Shown here piece by piece: positions 8,562 through 17,065 of a stretch of 64,000 bases of DNA (position 1 is the stretch's first letter; each line of letters starts with the position of its first letter). The stretch spans positions 62,001-126,000 of the forward strand of contig NZ_JBHTCX010000011.1 in the NCBI RefSeq assembly GCF_042666875.1, written 5' to 3'. Made by a program: the position numbers and the translations under genes. Below the pieces are notes generated by a model. It searched no databases, had not been told where the DNA came from, and saw only the letters and a program-made list of their open reading frames with translations. The stretch comes from Brachybacterium sp042666875 (GTDB lineage: Bacteria; Actinomycetota; Actinomycetes; Actinomycetales; Dermabacteraceae).

Positions 8562-8606
8562 AGGGCTGGCAGAGCCGGCAGGGCTGGCAGAGCTGGCAGA
8601 GCCGGT
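8562..8606 (+). repeat. 9-bp degenerate tandem repeat after the LssY-like gene
   Basis: About five units related to GGGCTGGCA/GAGCCGGCA lie in the gap between the LssY-like gene and the permease. The remainder of this 288-nt gap (8531-8818) shows no gene; the permease ribosome binding site GGGAGG closes it. Confidence 0.65.
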
Positions 8607-8818
8607 CTGCTGAGGCCGGTGGAGACGCGAGTTCGCGGCCGGACCGGGCGCGGCGCAACACGTCGTTCTGTTTCCCGTCGGCCTCGGTGTGAGCACGGAC
8701 ACCACGGAGTAGAGTTCGCTGTCAGCCGTTCACGGTGTCCCTGCGCGCCGACGCTCATCGCGAGCCCGGCGCCACCTTGAGCGGCCCGCCCGAATCCCCG
8801 TTCCCCGGGAGGATCCTG

Positions 8819-10279
8819 ATGAGCGAGCCCCACGAGCCTGCCCCGGCAGCGCCGGGCGACCCGGCACCGGCCGGCGGCGCCTCCGACCAGCCCGAGCTGA
8901 AGCAGGCCATCACCCCCAAGCTCCTGCTGCTGTTCATCGTCGGCGACATCCTGGGAACCGGCGTCTACGCCCTGACCGGCAAGGTCGCCGGGGAAGTGGG
9001 CGGCGCGGGCTGGCTGCCGATCATCATCGCCTTCGCCGTGGCCATGGTCTCGGCGCTGTCCTACGTCGAGATGGTCACCAAGTACCCGCAGGCCGCCGGT
9101 GCCGCGCTGTACGTCCACAAGGCGTTCGGCATCCATTTCCTGACCTTCATGGTCACCTTCGCGGTGCTCTCCTCCGGCATCACCTCGGCCTCGACCAGCT
9201 CGATCTTCCTCGCCGACAACGTGCTCAAGGCCTTCGGGCTCGACGAGACCCTCGGGGGCGCCGCGACCGGGACCGCGACGGCGATCGCGCTGGCGTTCAT
9301 CGCCCTGGTCGCCCTGATCAATCTCTACGGCGTCTCGGAGTCGGTGAAGGCGAACGTCGCCCTGACCCTCATCGAGCTCTCCGGCCTCACCCTCGTCATC
9401 CTCGTCGGCTTCTTCGCGATCGCCGAGGGCAAGGCGGACTTCTCCCGCGTGATCCTGTTCGAGACCGCGAACGACAAGAGCCTGTTCATGGCCGTCATCG
9501 GCGCCACCGCCCTGGCGTTCTTCTCGATGGTCGGCTTCGAGGACTCGGTGAACATGGCCGAGGAGACGGTCAACCCGGTCAAGAACTTCCCGCGCGCACT
9601 GATCGGGGGCCTGTCCATCACCGGCGTGATCTACGTGCTGATCTCCGTGCTCGCCGTGGCCGTGGTCCCGATCGGTCAGCTCACGGAGGCGACCACACCG
9701 CTGCTGACCGTCGTCGAGGTCGGCGCCCCGGGCATCCCGATCGATACGATCTTCGCGTTCATCTCGATCTTCGCGGTGGCCAACACGGTGCTGATCAACA
9801 TGATGATGGCCTCCCGCCTGCTGTACGGCATGGCCAAGCAGGAAGTGCTGCCCGGGTTCCTGCGAGGGGTGCTGCGCAGCCGACGCACCCCGTGGGCCGG
9901 GATCCTCTTCTCCACCGGCTTGGCCTTCGCGCTGGTGCTCACCGTGCGCTACGTCCTCGCCGAAGGCACCATCTCCGCTCTCGGCGGCACCACCGCGCTG
10001 CTGCTGCTGGCCGTGTTCGGCCTGGTCAACGTGGCGGTGCTGGTCCTGCGCCGGGAACCGGGCCGCGAGGGCCACTTCCGGACCCCGACGGTGCTTCCGG
10101 TGATCGGCGCGATCACCGCCTTCGCCCTGATCACGCCGCTGGCGCAGCCCGCGCAGAACTACATCATCGCCGGCGGTCTCCTCGCGATCGGCCTGGTGCT
10201 GTTCGCGATCACCTGGATCTACAACAGCGCCGTCCGATCCCGGCGCACCCGCATCCGCCACCCCGATGACCTCGGCTGA
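8819..10279 (+). CDS. APC-superfamily amino acid permease
   Basis: A 486-residue permease with about 12 membrane helices. The first helix carries the unwound Gly motif of the APC fold (LLFIVGDILGTGVYALTGK). The AFFSMVGFEDSVNMAEETVNPVKNFPRA stretch around helix 6 is the family hallmark, and SRLLYGMAKQEVLPGFL matches the conserved cytoplasmic loop. It likely imports an amino acid or amine with a cation; the substrate cannot be told from sequence. ATG 8819 is preceded by GGGAGG, so the in-frame extension upstream is rejected. A universal stress protein gene follows 72 nt later on the same strand, a common pairing in actinobacteria. Confidence 0.9.
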   Translation: MSEPHEPAPAAPGDPAPAGGASDQPELKQAITPKLLLLFIVGDILGTGVYALTGKVAGEVGGAGWLPIIIAFAVAMVSALSYVEMVTKYPQAAGAALYVHKAFGIHFLTFMVTFAVLSSGITSASTSSIFLADNVLKAFGLDETLGGAATGTATAIALAFIALVALINLYGVSESVKANVALTLIELSGLTLVILVGFFAIAEGKADFSRVILFETANDKSLFMAVIGATALAFFSMVGFEDSVNMAEETVNPVKNFPRALIGGLSITGVIYVLISVLAVAVVPIGQLTEATTPLLTVVEVGAPGIPIDTIFAFISIFAVANTVLINMMMASRLLYGMAKQEVLPGFLRGVLRSRRTPWAGILFSTGLAFALVLTVRYVLAEGTISALGGTTALLLLAVFGLVNVAVLVLRREPGREGHFRTPTVLPVIGAITAFALITPLAQPAQNYIIAGGLLAIGLVLFAITWIYNSAVRSRRTRIRHPDDLG

Positions 10280-10351
10280 GCTCAGTTCCCGGCGGAACCC
10301 GGACCTCGCCCGAGTCGCCGCCCTCTTCGATCGTTCCCCCAGGGAGATGCC

Positions 10352-10765
10352 ATGACCACCGTCCTGCTGGCCTATGTCCCCAGTGCGACCAGTGAGGCCG
10401 CGCTCGCCTTCGCCGTCGAGGAGGCGAGGCGGCGCGACGCCTCCCTCCTGGTGCTCGCCTCCGAGCGCGCGCCGGACCCGCGCAAGGCACGCGGTGTCAG
10501 TGACCCCCGGCCGCTCGCGGAGCGCCTGGCCGAGACCGGTCTCGAGCACGAGCTGCGCACCGTCCCCAAGCGCGACGACCCGGCCGACGACATCCTCGAC
10601 GCCATCGAGAACGACGCCGTCGACCTCGTCGTGATCGGCATCCGGCGCCGCACCCCGATCGGGAAGATCCTGCTGGGCTCGACCTCGCAGCGGGTCGCGA
10701 TCGAATCGCCCGTGCCGGTGGTGCTGGTCAAGCCCGACACCTTCGTCAGCCCACCGAGGCCCTGA
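10352..10765 (+). CDS. Universal stress protein family (UspA) protein
   Basis: A 137-residue single-domain Usp with the Rossmann-like fold: MTTVLLAYVPSATSEAALAFA opens the domain and DLVVIGIRRRTPIGKILLGSTSQ carries the ATP-binding G-x2-G-x9-G-S/T pattern, here spaced G-IRRRTPI-G-KILL-GS. VPVVLVKPD ends the last strand. Such proteins bind ATP and modulate transporters or stress survival. GGGAG sits before ATG 10352. It may be co-transcribed with the permease. The last codons lie inside a 24-bp tandem repeat that continues past the stop. Confidence 0.85.
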   Translation: MTTVLLAYVPSATSEAALAFAVEEARRRDASLLVLASERAPDPRKARGVSDPRPLAERLAETGLEHELRTVPKRDDPADDILDAIENDAVDLVVIGIRRRTPIGKILLGSTSQRVAIESPVPVVLVKPDTFVSPPRP

Positions 10766-10839
10766 CCCCTCAGCCCACCCAGGCCATGACCCTTCAGCCC
10801 ACCGGGCCCTGACCCCTCCGCCCACCGCGGCCCTGACCG
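10747..10839 (+). repeat. 24-bp tandem repeat, 4 copies, spanning the end of the usp gene
   Basis: Units start at 10747, 10771, 10795 and 10818 (24, 24, 23 and 22 bp; core CAGCCCACC-n-GGCC-n-TGACCC). The first unit contains the last codons and the TGA stop of the stress protein gene, so the later copies look like duplications of that gene end. Confidence 0.85.
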
Positions 10840-10898
10840 GCACGGACCCTGAGCCGAGCCCGGAACGCCGCGCACGCGTCATACGAATTCCTCCCAGA

Positions 10899-10920
10899 GT
10901 TCACCCCGGTGTCGCCTCAG
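10899..10920 (+). promoter_or_regulatory. Possible PHO box upstream of the PhoX-like gene
   Basis: GTTCACCCCGG at 10899 matches the 11-bp PhoP half-repeat known from Streptomyces (GTTCACC core) and is followed directly by a weaker second 11-mer, TGTCGCCTCAG. It lies 93 bp before the phosphatase start. One good repeat plus a poor one makes this suggestive only. Confidence 0.35.
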
Positions 10921-11012
10921 GGCGAGAACGGGATCACTTTGCTGGCGCATTGTCAGGTCGACTCCGCCCGTTATCGCGGCCGAGAGCACGATCAACAGCA
11001 AAGGATCTTCCG

Positions 11013-13616
11013 ATGGCCCTGATCGACCTGCCCCTGATGATGAAGGACTCCGTGCGCGGCAAGCGCTCGGCGGTGACGTGTGCGCTGAAGTGCGGTAACC
11101 AGTGCGCCTACGGCCCCTGCAACCACAGCGACAACTCCACCTTCCGCGACATCGCCTCCGCCGCGCTCTCCCGCCGCACCATGCTCGGCGGCACCGGCGG
11201 CGCCATCGCGATCGCCCTGGCCGGCACCCAGGGCGCCGTCGCGGCCCCGGCCGGCTCCTCCCCGGCGGCCCCGACCGTCGGCCCCGCGCCCGCCCTCGCC
11301 CCCAACGGCACCTCGCTCGACTTCGACGCGATCGCTCCGGTGAACTTCGAGACCGACGAGTTCACCGTGCCCGAGGGCTTCGAGTGGCACCCCGTGATCC
11401 GCTGGGGCGACCCGCTGTTCGACGACGCCCCCGAGTTCGACTGGAACGCCCAGAGCGCCGAGGCGCAGCGGGTCCAGTTCGGCTACAACAACGACTACAC
11501 CGAGATCCAGGAGATCCCGGACACCGACGGCAAGCGCGCCGTGATGTTCGTGAACCACGAGTACACGAACGAGAACATCATGTTCCCGGCCGACACGGAC
11601 CAGGACGACATCATCGAGATCGGCATGGCCGCCCACGGGCTCACCGTCGTCGAGCTCGAGCGCGAGAACGCCATCTCGCCCTACAGCTATGTCCAGGGCG
11701 CGGAGCTGAACCGCCGCATCCATCTCGACGACGAGTTCGCCCTGACCGGCCCCGCCGCCGGCAGCGACCTGGTCACGACCGCTGATGACCCCAAGGGCAG
11801 GACCGTCCTGGGCACGCTCGGCAACTGCGCCGGCGGCCTGACCCCCTGGGGCACGCTGCTCTCCGGCGAGGAGAACTTCCACGGCTACTTCCGCGCTCCC
11901 GGCACCTCCGAGGCCGAGCAGCGCTACGGCCTGGCTGACCGCGAGACCTCCCGCCTGTGGGAGCAGAAGTACGACCGCTTCGACGCCCGCAACGAGGGCT
12001 ACGAGAACGAGCCCAACCGCTTCGGCTGGATCGTCGAGGTCGACCCGTTCGACCCCGAGTCCACCCCTCGCAAGCACACCGCGATGGGCCGCTTCAAGCA
12101 CGAGGGCGCCAACGTGATCATCGGCGAGGACGACCGCGTCGTCGCGTACATGGGCGACGACGAGGTCTTCGACTACCTCTACAAGTTCGTCTCCAAGAAG
12201 AAGTACGTCGAGGGCGACCGCGACCACAACATGAAGCTGCTGGAGGAGGGCGACCTCTTCGTCGCCAAGTTTACCGGCAACTCCGCCGACGAGATCGACG
12301 GCTCCGGCGAGGTTCCCTCCGACGGCGCCTTCGACGGCACCGGCGAGTGGCTGCCGCTCGTGCTCAAGGGCAAGTCCCAGGTCGAGGGCTTCACCGTCGA
12401 GGAGGTCCTGGTCAACACCCGCCTCGCGGCCGACACCGTGGGCCCGACCAAGATGGACCGCTGCGAGGACGTCGAGCCCTCCCTGGCCTCCCGCCGCGTG
12501 TACGTCGCCTGTACCAACAACTCCGGCCGCGGCGTCGACGGCAACGCGCCGGCCGACGAGATGAACCCTCGCACGGAGAACCGCGACGGCCACATCGTGG
12601 AGATCGACGAGCAGGGCGACCAATCCTCGACGACGTTCTCCTGGAACCTGCTGATGGTGTGCGGTGACCCCGAGCAGGGCGATCAGACGTACTTCTCCGG
12701 CTTCCCGCAGGACAAGGTCTCCCCGATCTCCTGCCCCGACAACCTCGCCTTCGACTCGGTGGGCAACCTCTGGATCTCCACCGACGGCGCCCCCTCCGGC
12801 ATCGGCTACAACGACGGCCTGTTCCGCGTGACCCTGGACGGCGACAGCCGCGGCCGCGTCGAGCAGTTCCTCTCGGTCCCGATCGACGCCGAGACCTGCG
12901 GCCCGATCATCCGCGACCAGGACCAGACCGCCTTCGTCTCGGTCCAGCACCCCGGTGAGGACGGCGAGTGGGGCGACCAGCGCTCCTACTTCCCCGACTT
13001 CGACGGCGTCGGCCCCAAGCCCGCCGTGATCCAGGTGCTGCCGATCGCCGAGGAGCACCCCTTCTCCGACATGGGCCCCGAGGACGAGCACTACGAGTCG
13101 GTCATCTGGGCGTACGAGAACGGCATCGCCAAGGGCTACAAGGACGGCACCTTCCGTCCCGTCCAGCCCGTCAACCGTGACGCGATGGCCGCGTTCCTGC
13201 ACCGCCTGGCCGGTTCGCCGGAGGTCACGCCCCCGCGCAGCGAGCCGTTCCGCGACGTCGAGCGCGGTCAGGAGCACTACGACGCGATCATCTGGGCGTA
13301 CCAGCAGGGCATCACGACCGGCTGGAGCGACCGCACCTTCCGGCCCACCCAGCCCATCGCGCGCGATGCGATGGCGGCGTTCATGTACCGCTACGCCGGC
13401 TCGCCCGCCTTCGACGAGCCCACCGAGCGTCCCTTCGAGGACGTGCCCACGCACATCATGTACGCCAAGGAGATCGCCTGGCTCGAGGACCAGGGCATCT
13501 CCAAGGGCTGGAGCGATGGCACCTACCGTCCGCTGAACCCGATGAACCGTGACGCCACCGCGGCGTTCCTGCACCGCGCCCGCACGGAGCAGAACATCAC
13601 GTTCATGGGCGGCTGA
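11013..13616 (+). CDS. PhoX-type (DUF839) phosphatase with three C-terminal SLH repeats
   Basis: An 867-residue exported protein. Residues 1-45 hold a Cys cluster (Cys23, 27, 31, 36) as in actinobacterial PhoX proteins, then the Tat motif SRRTMLGG (Arg54-Arg55) and an Ala-rich hydrophobic segment. Residues about 90-680 are the PhoX/DUF839 beta-propeller: FVNHEYTNENIMF, LGNCAGGLTPWGTLLSGEENFHGYF, GRFKHEGANV, SRRVYVACTNN, CPDNLAFD. PhoX enzymes are Ca/Fe alkaline phosphatases releasing phosphate from esters outside the cell. Residues about 682-867 are three SLH-type repeats (FSDMGPEDEHYESVIWAYENGI, FRDVERGQEHYDAIIWAYQQGI, FEDVP-n-KEIAWLEDQGI), which probably tether it to the wall. ATG 11013 has AAAGGA upstream. 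Confidence 0.9.
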   Translation: MALIDLPLMMKDSVRGKRSAVTCALKCGNQCAYGPCNHSDNSTFRDIASAALSRRTMLGGTGGAIAIALAGTQGAVAAPAGSSPAAPTVGPAPALAPNGTSLDFDAIAPVNFETDEFTVPEGFEWHPVIRWGDPLFDDAPEFDWNAQSAEAQRVQFGYNNDYTEIQEIPDTDGKRAVMFVNHEYTNENIMFPADTDQDDIIEIGMAAHGLTVVELERENAISPYSYVQGAELNRRIHLDDEFALTGPAAGSDLVTTADDPKGRTVLGTLGNCAGGLTPWGTLLSGEENFHGYFRAPGTSEAEQRYGLADRETSRLWEQKYDRFDARNEGYENEPNRFGWIVEVDPFDPESTPRKHTAMGRFKHEGANVIIGEDDRVVAYMGDDEVFDYLYKFVSKKKYVEGDRDHNMKLLEEGDLFVAKFTGNSADEIDGSGEVPSDGAFDGTGEWLPLVLKGKSQVEGFTVEEVLVNTRLAADTVGPTKMDRCEDVEPSLASRRVYVACTNNSGRGVDGNAPADEMNPRTENRDGHIVEIDEQGDQSSTTFSWNLLMVCGDPEQGDQTYFSGFPQDKVSPISCPDNLAFDSVGNLWISTDGAPSGIGYNDGLFRVTLDGDSRGRVEQFLSVPIDAETCGPIIRDQDQTAFVSVQHPGEDGEWGDQRSYFPDFDGVGPKPAVIQVLPIAEEHPFSDMGPEDEHYESVIWAYENGIAKGYKDGTFRPVQPVNRDAMAAFLHRLAGSPEVTPPRSEPFRDVERGQEHYDAIIWAYQQGITTGWSDRTFRPTQPIARDAMAAFMYRYAGSPAFDEPTERPFEDVPTHIMYAKEIAWLEDQGISKGWSDGTYRPLNPMNRDATAAFLHRARTEQNITFMGG

Positions 13617-13665
13617 TCGCCGGTCTCCTGCATCGGGTGGCCGACCCTCCGGTCCCGACGACGCG

Positions 13666-13713
13666 ACGGCCCCGCAGCCACACGGCCCCGCAGCCACACG
13701 GCTGCGGGGCCGT
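13666..13713 (+). terminator. Strong intrinsic hairpin with a duplicated left arm
   Basis: ACGGCCCCGCAGCC (13682-13695), loop ACAC, and GGCTGCGGGGCCGT (13700-13713) form a perfect 14-bp stem. An identical left arm lies 16 bp upstream (13666-13679) and could pair with the same right arm through a 20-nt loop. It stands 50-100 nt after the PhoX-like gene. There is no long T-run, as usual in actinobacteria. Confidence 0.8.
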
Positions 13714-13871
13714 TGGTCGTGGCCGTCCGAGGTGCGCATGACCGCCGCGCCGGGATCGGCTCCGCCACTGCGGGGTCGGCTCCGCGGGGCCGGCCGATGC
13801 CTCGGCCTCAGCCCGGAGCACCCCTCGAGCGCGTGATTCCGGCCACGGAAACGGGGCGTGAGGCGTGCGAA

Positions 13872-13889
13872 CGAGACTTATTTATCTCG
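13872..13889. other. AT-rich spot with a small inverted repeat in the gap before the Mrp operon
   Basis: The stretch 13714-13957 has no convincing gene. Within it CGAGA-CTTATTTA-TCTCG is a 5-bp inverted repeat around an 8-nt AT-only-but-one loop, conspicuous in such GC-rich DNA and followed by GTGCGCGCGC. It lies about 70-85 bp before the Mrp -10 element and could be a regulator site; that is a guess. Confidence 0.3.
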
Positions 13890-13957
13890 CGTGCGCGCGC
13901 GGGCCCGTCGGAGTGCCCGGTAGGCGTCCGGAACTTTGGCCGCCGCCTGCGGATCGG

Positions 13958-13970
13958 TAGGATCACGGCC
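13958..13970 (+). promoter_or_regulatory. Leaderless-type -10 element (TAGGAT) of the Mrp operon
   Basis: TAGGAT (13958-13963) stands 7 nt before ATG 13971, which has no Shine-Dalgarno sequence. This fits a leaderless transcript beginning at a 14-codon ORF rather than at the antiporter gene itself. Confidence 0.55.
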
Positions 13971-14015
13971 ATGCCCCGCCCCGCCACGTCCGACCGCTCC
14001 CGGCCGGGGTGCTGA
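13971..14015 (+). CDS. Putative 14-residue leader peptide before mrpA
   Basis: The frame reads MPRPATSDRSRPGC and stops with TGA at 14013-14015, overlapping the GTG start of mrpA (14009) by 7 nt. It starts right after a -10-like hexamer. The arrangement copies the 6783-6815 leader: leaderless ATG, short Arg/Ser/Pro-rich peptide, stop overlapping a GTG of a large membrane protein. Translational coupling is the simplest reading. Confidence 0.45.
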   Translation: MPRPATSDRSRPGC

Positions 14016-17000
14016 CGGTGTCGGTGCTCTGGACGCTCCTGATCCTGCTCGCCACGGCCGCGCTCACGCCGCTGCTGGACCGGGTGCTCGGCCGCGCCGC
14101 CTGCTGGGTGCTCGCCGGGCTGTACCTCGTGGCCACCGCGACCCTGATCCCGGCCGCCTCGGCGGTCCTCGCCGGCGCCGGGGACGATCCCGCTGCTGTG
14201 TTCACGATGCCGTGGGCTCCGCAGTGGGACATCGATCTCGCCCTGCGCGCGGACGGCGTCGGCATCGTCTTCGCCATGATCGCCCTGGTCATCGGCGCGA
14301 TCGTGCTCGCCTACTCGGCGCGATACTTCGAGCCCGGGCGCCACCTCAGCTTCTCCCTGGTGATGGTGCTGTTCACCCTGTCGATGGTGGGCCTCGTGCT
14401 CGCCGACGACCTGGTGCTGCTGTTCATCACCTGGGAGCTCACCTCGATCGCCTCCTTCCTGCTGATCGCCCGCTCGGGCAGCGCCGGCCAGGCCGCCTCG
14501 ATGCGCACGCTGCTGATCACCTTCCTCGGCGGCCTGAGCCTGCTGACGGCCGTGTCGCTGATGGTGGTGCGGCTGGGCACCACCTCGCTGCACGAGGTCC
14601 TCGCCTCCGACGTCTGGTCCACCGACCCCGGCTTCGCGACCCTGGTGGCGGTGCTGGTCGCCGTCGCCGCCTGCACCAAGTCCGCCCAGTTCCCCTTCCA
14701 CGTGTGGCTGCCCGACGCGATGGCCGCGGCCACCCCGGTCTCGGCGTACCTGCACGCGGCCGCCGTGGTCAAGGCCGGCATCTTCCTGCTGCTGCGCTTC
14801 AGCCCTGCCTTCCACGACGTGCTGGCGTGGAACGTGCTGCTGATCGTGGCGGGCCTGATCACCGCCTTCGTCGGCGGATTCCTCGCCCTTCAGCAGCCGG
14901 ACCTGAAGAAGCTGATGGCCTACTCCACGGTCAGTCAGCTGGGCCTGATCGTCACCGTCATCGGCGTCGGCACCGAGGCGGCGATCCTCGCGGCGGTGGT
15001 GCACACGATCGCCCATGCCCTGTTCAAGTCCGGGCTGTTCATGATGGTCGGAGTGGTCGACCACGCCGTGCACACCCGCGAGCTGCGCCGGATGCCGGCG
15101 CTGCTGCGCGCCATGCCGGGCTCGTTCGTCATCACGCTGCTGGGCTGCATGTCGATGGCGGGCCTGCCCCCGATGCTCGGCTTCGCCTCCAAGGAATCGC
15201 TGCTGACCGGCGCCCTCGAAGCCCATGGCCCGGCCTGGGTGGGATGGACGGTCGCGCTCGGCATCGCCGGGGCGAGCGTGCTCACCTTCGCCTACTGCGC
15301 CAAGATCGTGCTCGGCATCTTCGTCGACGGCCGGGACGAGGACGCACTCGCCCGCACGGACGGCGTGACGCCGGCCCAGGAAGCCGGCAGCACCGATCCC
15401 ACCGGGGCGACGGTGCGGGCGGCCGACGCCCACCGTCCCGAGGCGCTGTTCCTCTGGCCGGCCGCGCTGCCCATCCTCGCCGGGCTGCCCCTGGCCCTGT
15501 GGGTCGGCGTGCTGGACACCCCGGTCTCCCGGGCGATGGAGGCCGCTCTGGGCGGCGAGCACCACGCTCACCTCGCCCTCTGGCACGGCATCACCCCGGA
15601 GCTGGGCCTCACCGCCGGCGTCATCGTGCTGGGCACCGTGATCGCCCTGGTCCGCCGCCCGCTGCTGCCCGCCCTGGAGGCGCGCCCGTTCCCGGTCGAC
15701 GGCGCCCGCGTGCTGACCGCCGTCGACCGCCTGGCCGAGCGCATCGCGGCCGTCCTGGTCCGCCCGATCGCCTCGGACGACCCGATGCGGCACCTGGGCG
15801 CGATCGTGGTGGCCTTCGCAGCGGTCGTGCTGGGCTCGCTGGCGGTGCTGGCCGGCGACCTCGTCCCGCTGGCCCCCGGCACCAACCAGCCCATCGACCT
15901 CGTCCTGCTGGTGCTGATCACGGCCGCGGTCGTGGTGATGTGCACGCGTCACGACCGCCTGGGCGCCGCGGTCGCTCTCGCCGCGATCGGGATCCTGGCG
16001 ACCGTGCAGATCCTCTCCCTGGGCGCGCCGGACGTCGCCCTGACCCAGCTGCTGGTCGAGTCGCTGACGATCATCGTGATCATGCTGGTCCTCCAGCGTC
16101 TGCCCAAGGGCTTCGTGTTCCCGCATTGGCCCCGCCGCCGCGGCTCGATCACCATCGCGGTGCTGGTCGGCCTGGCCGCCGGGGCCGGCATGTTCCTGTT
16201 CGTGGGCCGACGGGGCCGCAGCGACGTCGCCCAGTACTACATCGACCACGCCGAGGAGATCACCGGCGGCCACAACATCGTCAACGTGATCCTCGTGGAG
16301 TTCCGTGCCCTGGACACCCTCGGCGAGCTGTCCGTGCTCGGCATGGCGGGCATCGCGATCGTCGCCGTGCTCTCCAGCATCCGCGACCGGTTCATCGACC
16401 CCGACGAGCCCACGGACCATCAGCCGGGCGACGAACCGCAGCTGCGGCCCGAGGGCACCTCGGCCCATCGTGCGATCGACTCCGCCTGGGGCAACGCCGC
16501 CGCGCTGCAGCTGATGGTGCGGGTGACCGGACCGATCCTGGCGATCATCTCGGTGATGCTTTTCCTGCGTGGGCACAACGCTCCCGGCGGCGGCTTCATC
16601 GCTGCCCTGGTCGGTTCGGCGATCGTGGCGCTGCTGTACCTCTCGACCTCCATGGACCGCCCGATCGGGCCGCCGAAGCTGCCGGTGGTGCTGATCGGCG
16701 GCGGGATCGGCGTCGCGCTCGGGGCCGGCTTCCTCGGCTACGCGAAGACCGGGTTCCTCGAACCGCTGCACGGGTACCTGCTGGGTGTCCACGTCTCTAC
16801 CTCGATGATCTTCGACCTCGGGGTGTACCTGGCGGTGCTGGGGCTGGTGATGATCGCGGTGAACCTGCTCGGGGTCAGTGCCTCGCGGGGCGACGTGCCG
16901 CCCGTCGAGGGCACCCGCGAACGCACCGACGAGGCGGTCGAGGGCGAGCTGTCCGGCCCGCTGGAGACCACCCGCGGCGAACCCGCCCCCCGCCGGCGCC

Positions 17001-17065
17001 GCGTGGGGATGGGCACCTCCCATCTCACCGCCGGCACCGAACCGAAGGAGCCCGGTCGCCGATGA
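14009..17065 (+). CDS. mrpA: Mrp Na+/H+ antiporter subunit A, fused to the subunit B domain
   Basis: A 1018-residue polytopic protein, the largest subunit of the hetero-oligomeric Mrp (Mnh/Sha) antiporter that exchanges cytoplasmic Na+ for protons. The N-terminal half is the NuoL-like channel: FITWELTSIASFLL with the conserved Glu, then TKSAQFPFHVWLPDAM with the conserved Lys, then HTIAHALFKSGLFM. The middle contains the MbhD/MbhE-like region (LTQLLVESLTIIVIMLVLQRLPKGF). From about residue 830 the MnhB domain follows (GHNAPGGGFIAALVGSAIV), so no separate mrpB gene is needed. GTG 14009 is given as start; GTG 14018 is an alternative. It overlaps mrpC by 4 nt. Confidence 0.95.
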   Translation: MLTVSVLWTLLILLATAALTPLLDRVLGRAACWVLAGLYLVATATLIPAASAVLAGAGDDPAAVFTMPWAPQWDIDLALRADGVGIVFAMIALVIGAIVLAYSARYFEPGRHLSFSLVMVLFTLSMVGLVLADDLVLLFITWELTSIASFLLIARSGSAGQAASMRTLLITFLGGLSLLTAVSLMVVRLGTTSLHEVLASDVWSTDPGFATLVAVLVAVAACTKSAQFPFHVWLPDAMAAATPVSAYLHAAAVVKAGIFLLLRFSPAFHDVLAWNVLLIVAGLITAFVGGFLALQQPDLKKLMAYSTVSQLGLIVTVIGVGTEAAILAAVVHTIAHALFKSGLFMMVGVVDHAVHTRELRRMPALLRAMPGSFVITLLGCMSMAGLPPMLGFASKESLLTGALEAHGPAWVGWTVALGIAGASVLTFAYCAKIVLGIFVDGRDEDALARTDGVTPAQEAGSTDPTGATVRAADAHRPEALFLWPAALPILAGLPLALWVGVLDTPVSRAMEAALGGEHHAHLALWHGITPELGLTAGVIVLGTVIALVRRPLLPALEARPFPVDGARVLTAVDRLAERIAAVLVRPIASDDPMRHLGAIVVAFAAVVLGSLAVLAGDLVPLAPGTNQPIDLVLLVLITAAVVVMCTRHDRLGAAVALAAIGILATVQILSLGAPDVALTQLLVESLTIIVIMLVLQRLPKGFVFPHWPRRRGSITIAVLVGLAAGAGMFLFVGRRGRSDVAQYYIDHAEEITGGHNIVNVILVEFRALDTLGELSVLGMAGIAIVAVLSSIRDRFIDPDEPTDHQPGDEPQLRPEGTSAHRAIDSAWGNAAALQLMVRVTGPILAIISVMLFLRGHNAPGGGFIAALVGSAIVALLYLSTSMDRPIGPPKLPVVLIGGGIGVALGAGFLGYAKTGFLEPLHGYLLGVHVSTSMIFDLGVYLAVLGLVMIAVNLLGVSASRGDVPPVEGTRERTDEAVEGELSGPLETTRGEPAPRRRRVGMGTSHLTAGTEPKEPGRR

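Noticed and set aside
6830..10882. A 1350-codon open frame on the minus strand
   Set aside because: It lies antisense to the LssY-like, permease and stress protein genes, is full of Gly/Arg/His/Gln low-complexity sequence and matches no family. It is a by-product of GC-rich codon use.
10992..13739. A 915-codon minus-strand frame across the PhoX-like gene
   Set aside because: Antisense shadow; the plus strand has signal, propeller and SLH domains.
13808..17023. A 1071-codon minus-strand frame across mrpA
   Set aside because: Antisense shadow of a well-supported antiporter gene; composition is Gly/His/Gln/Arg-rich without domains.
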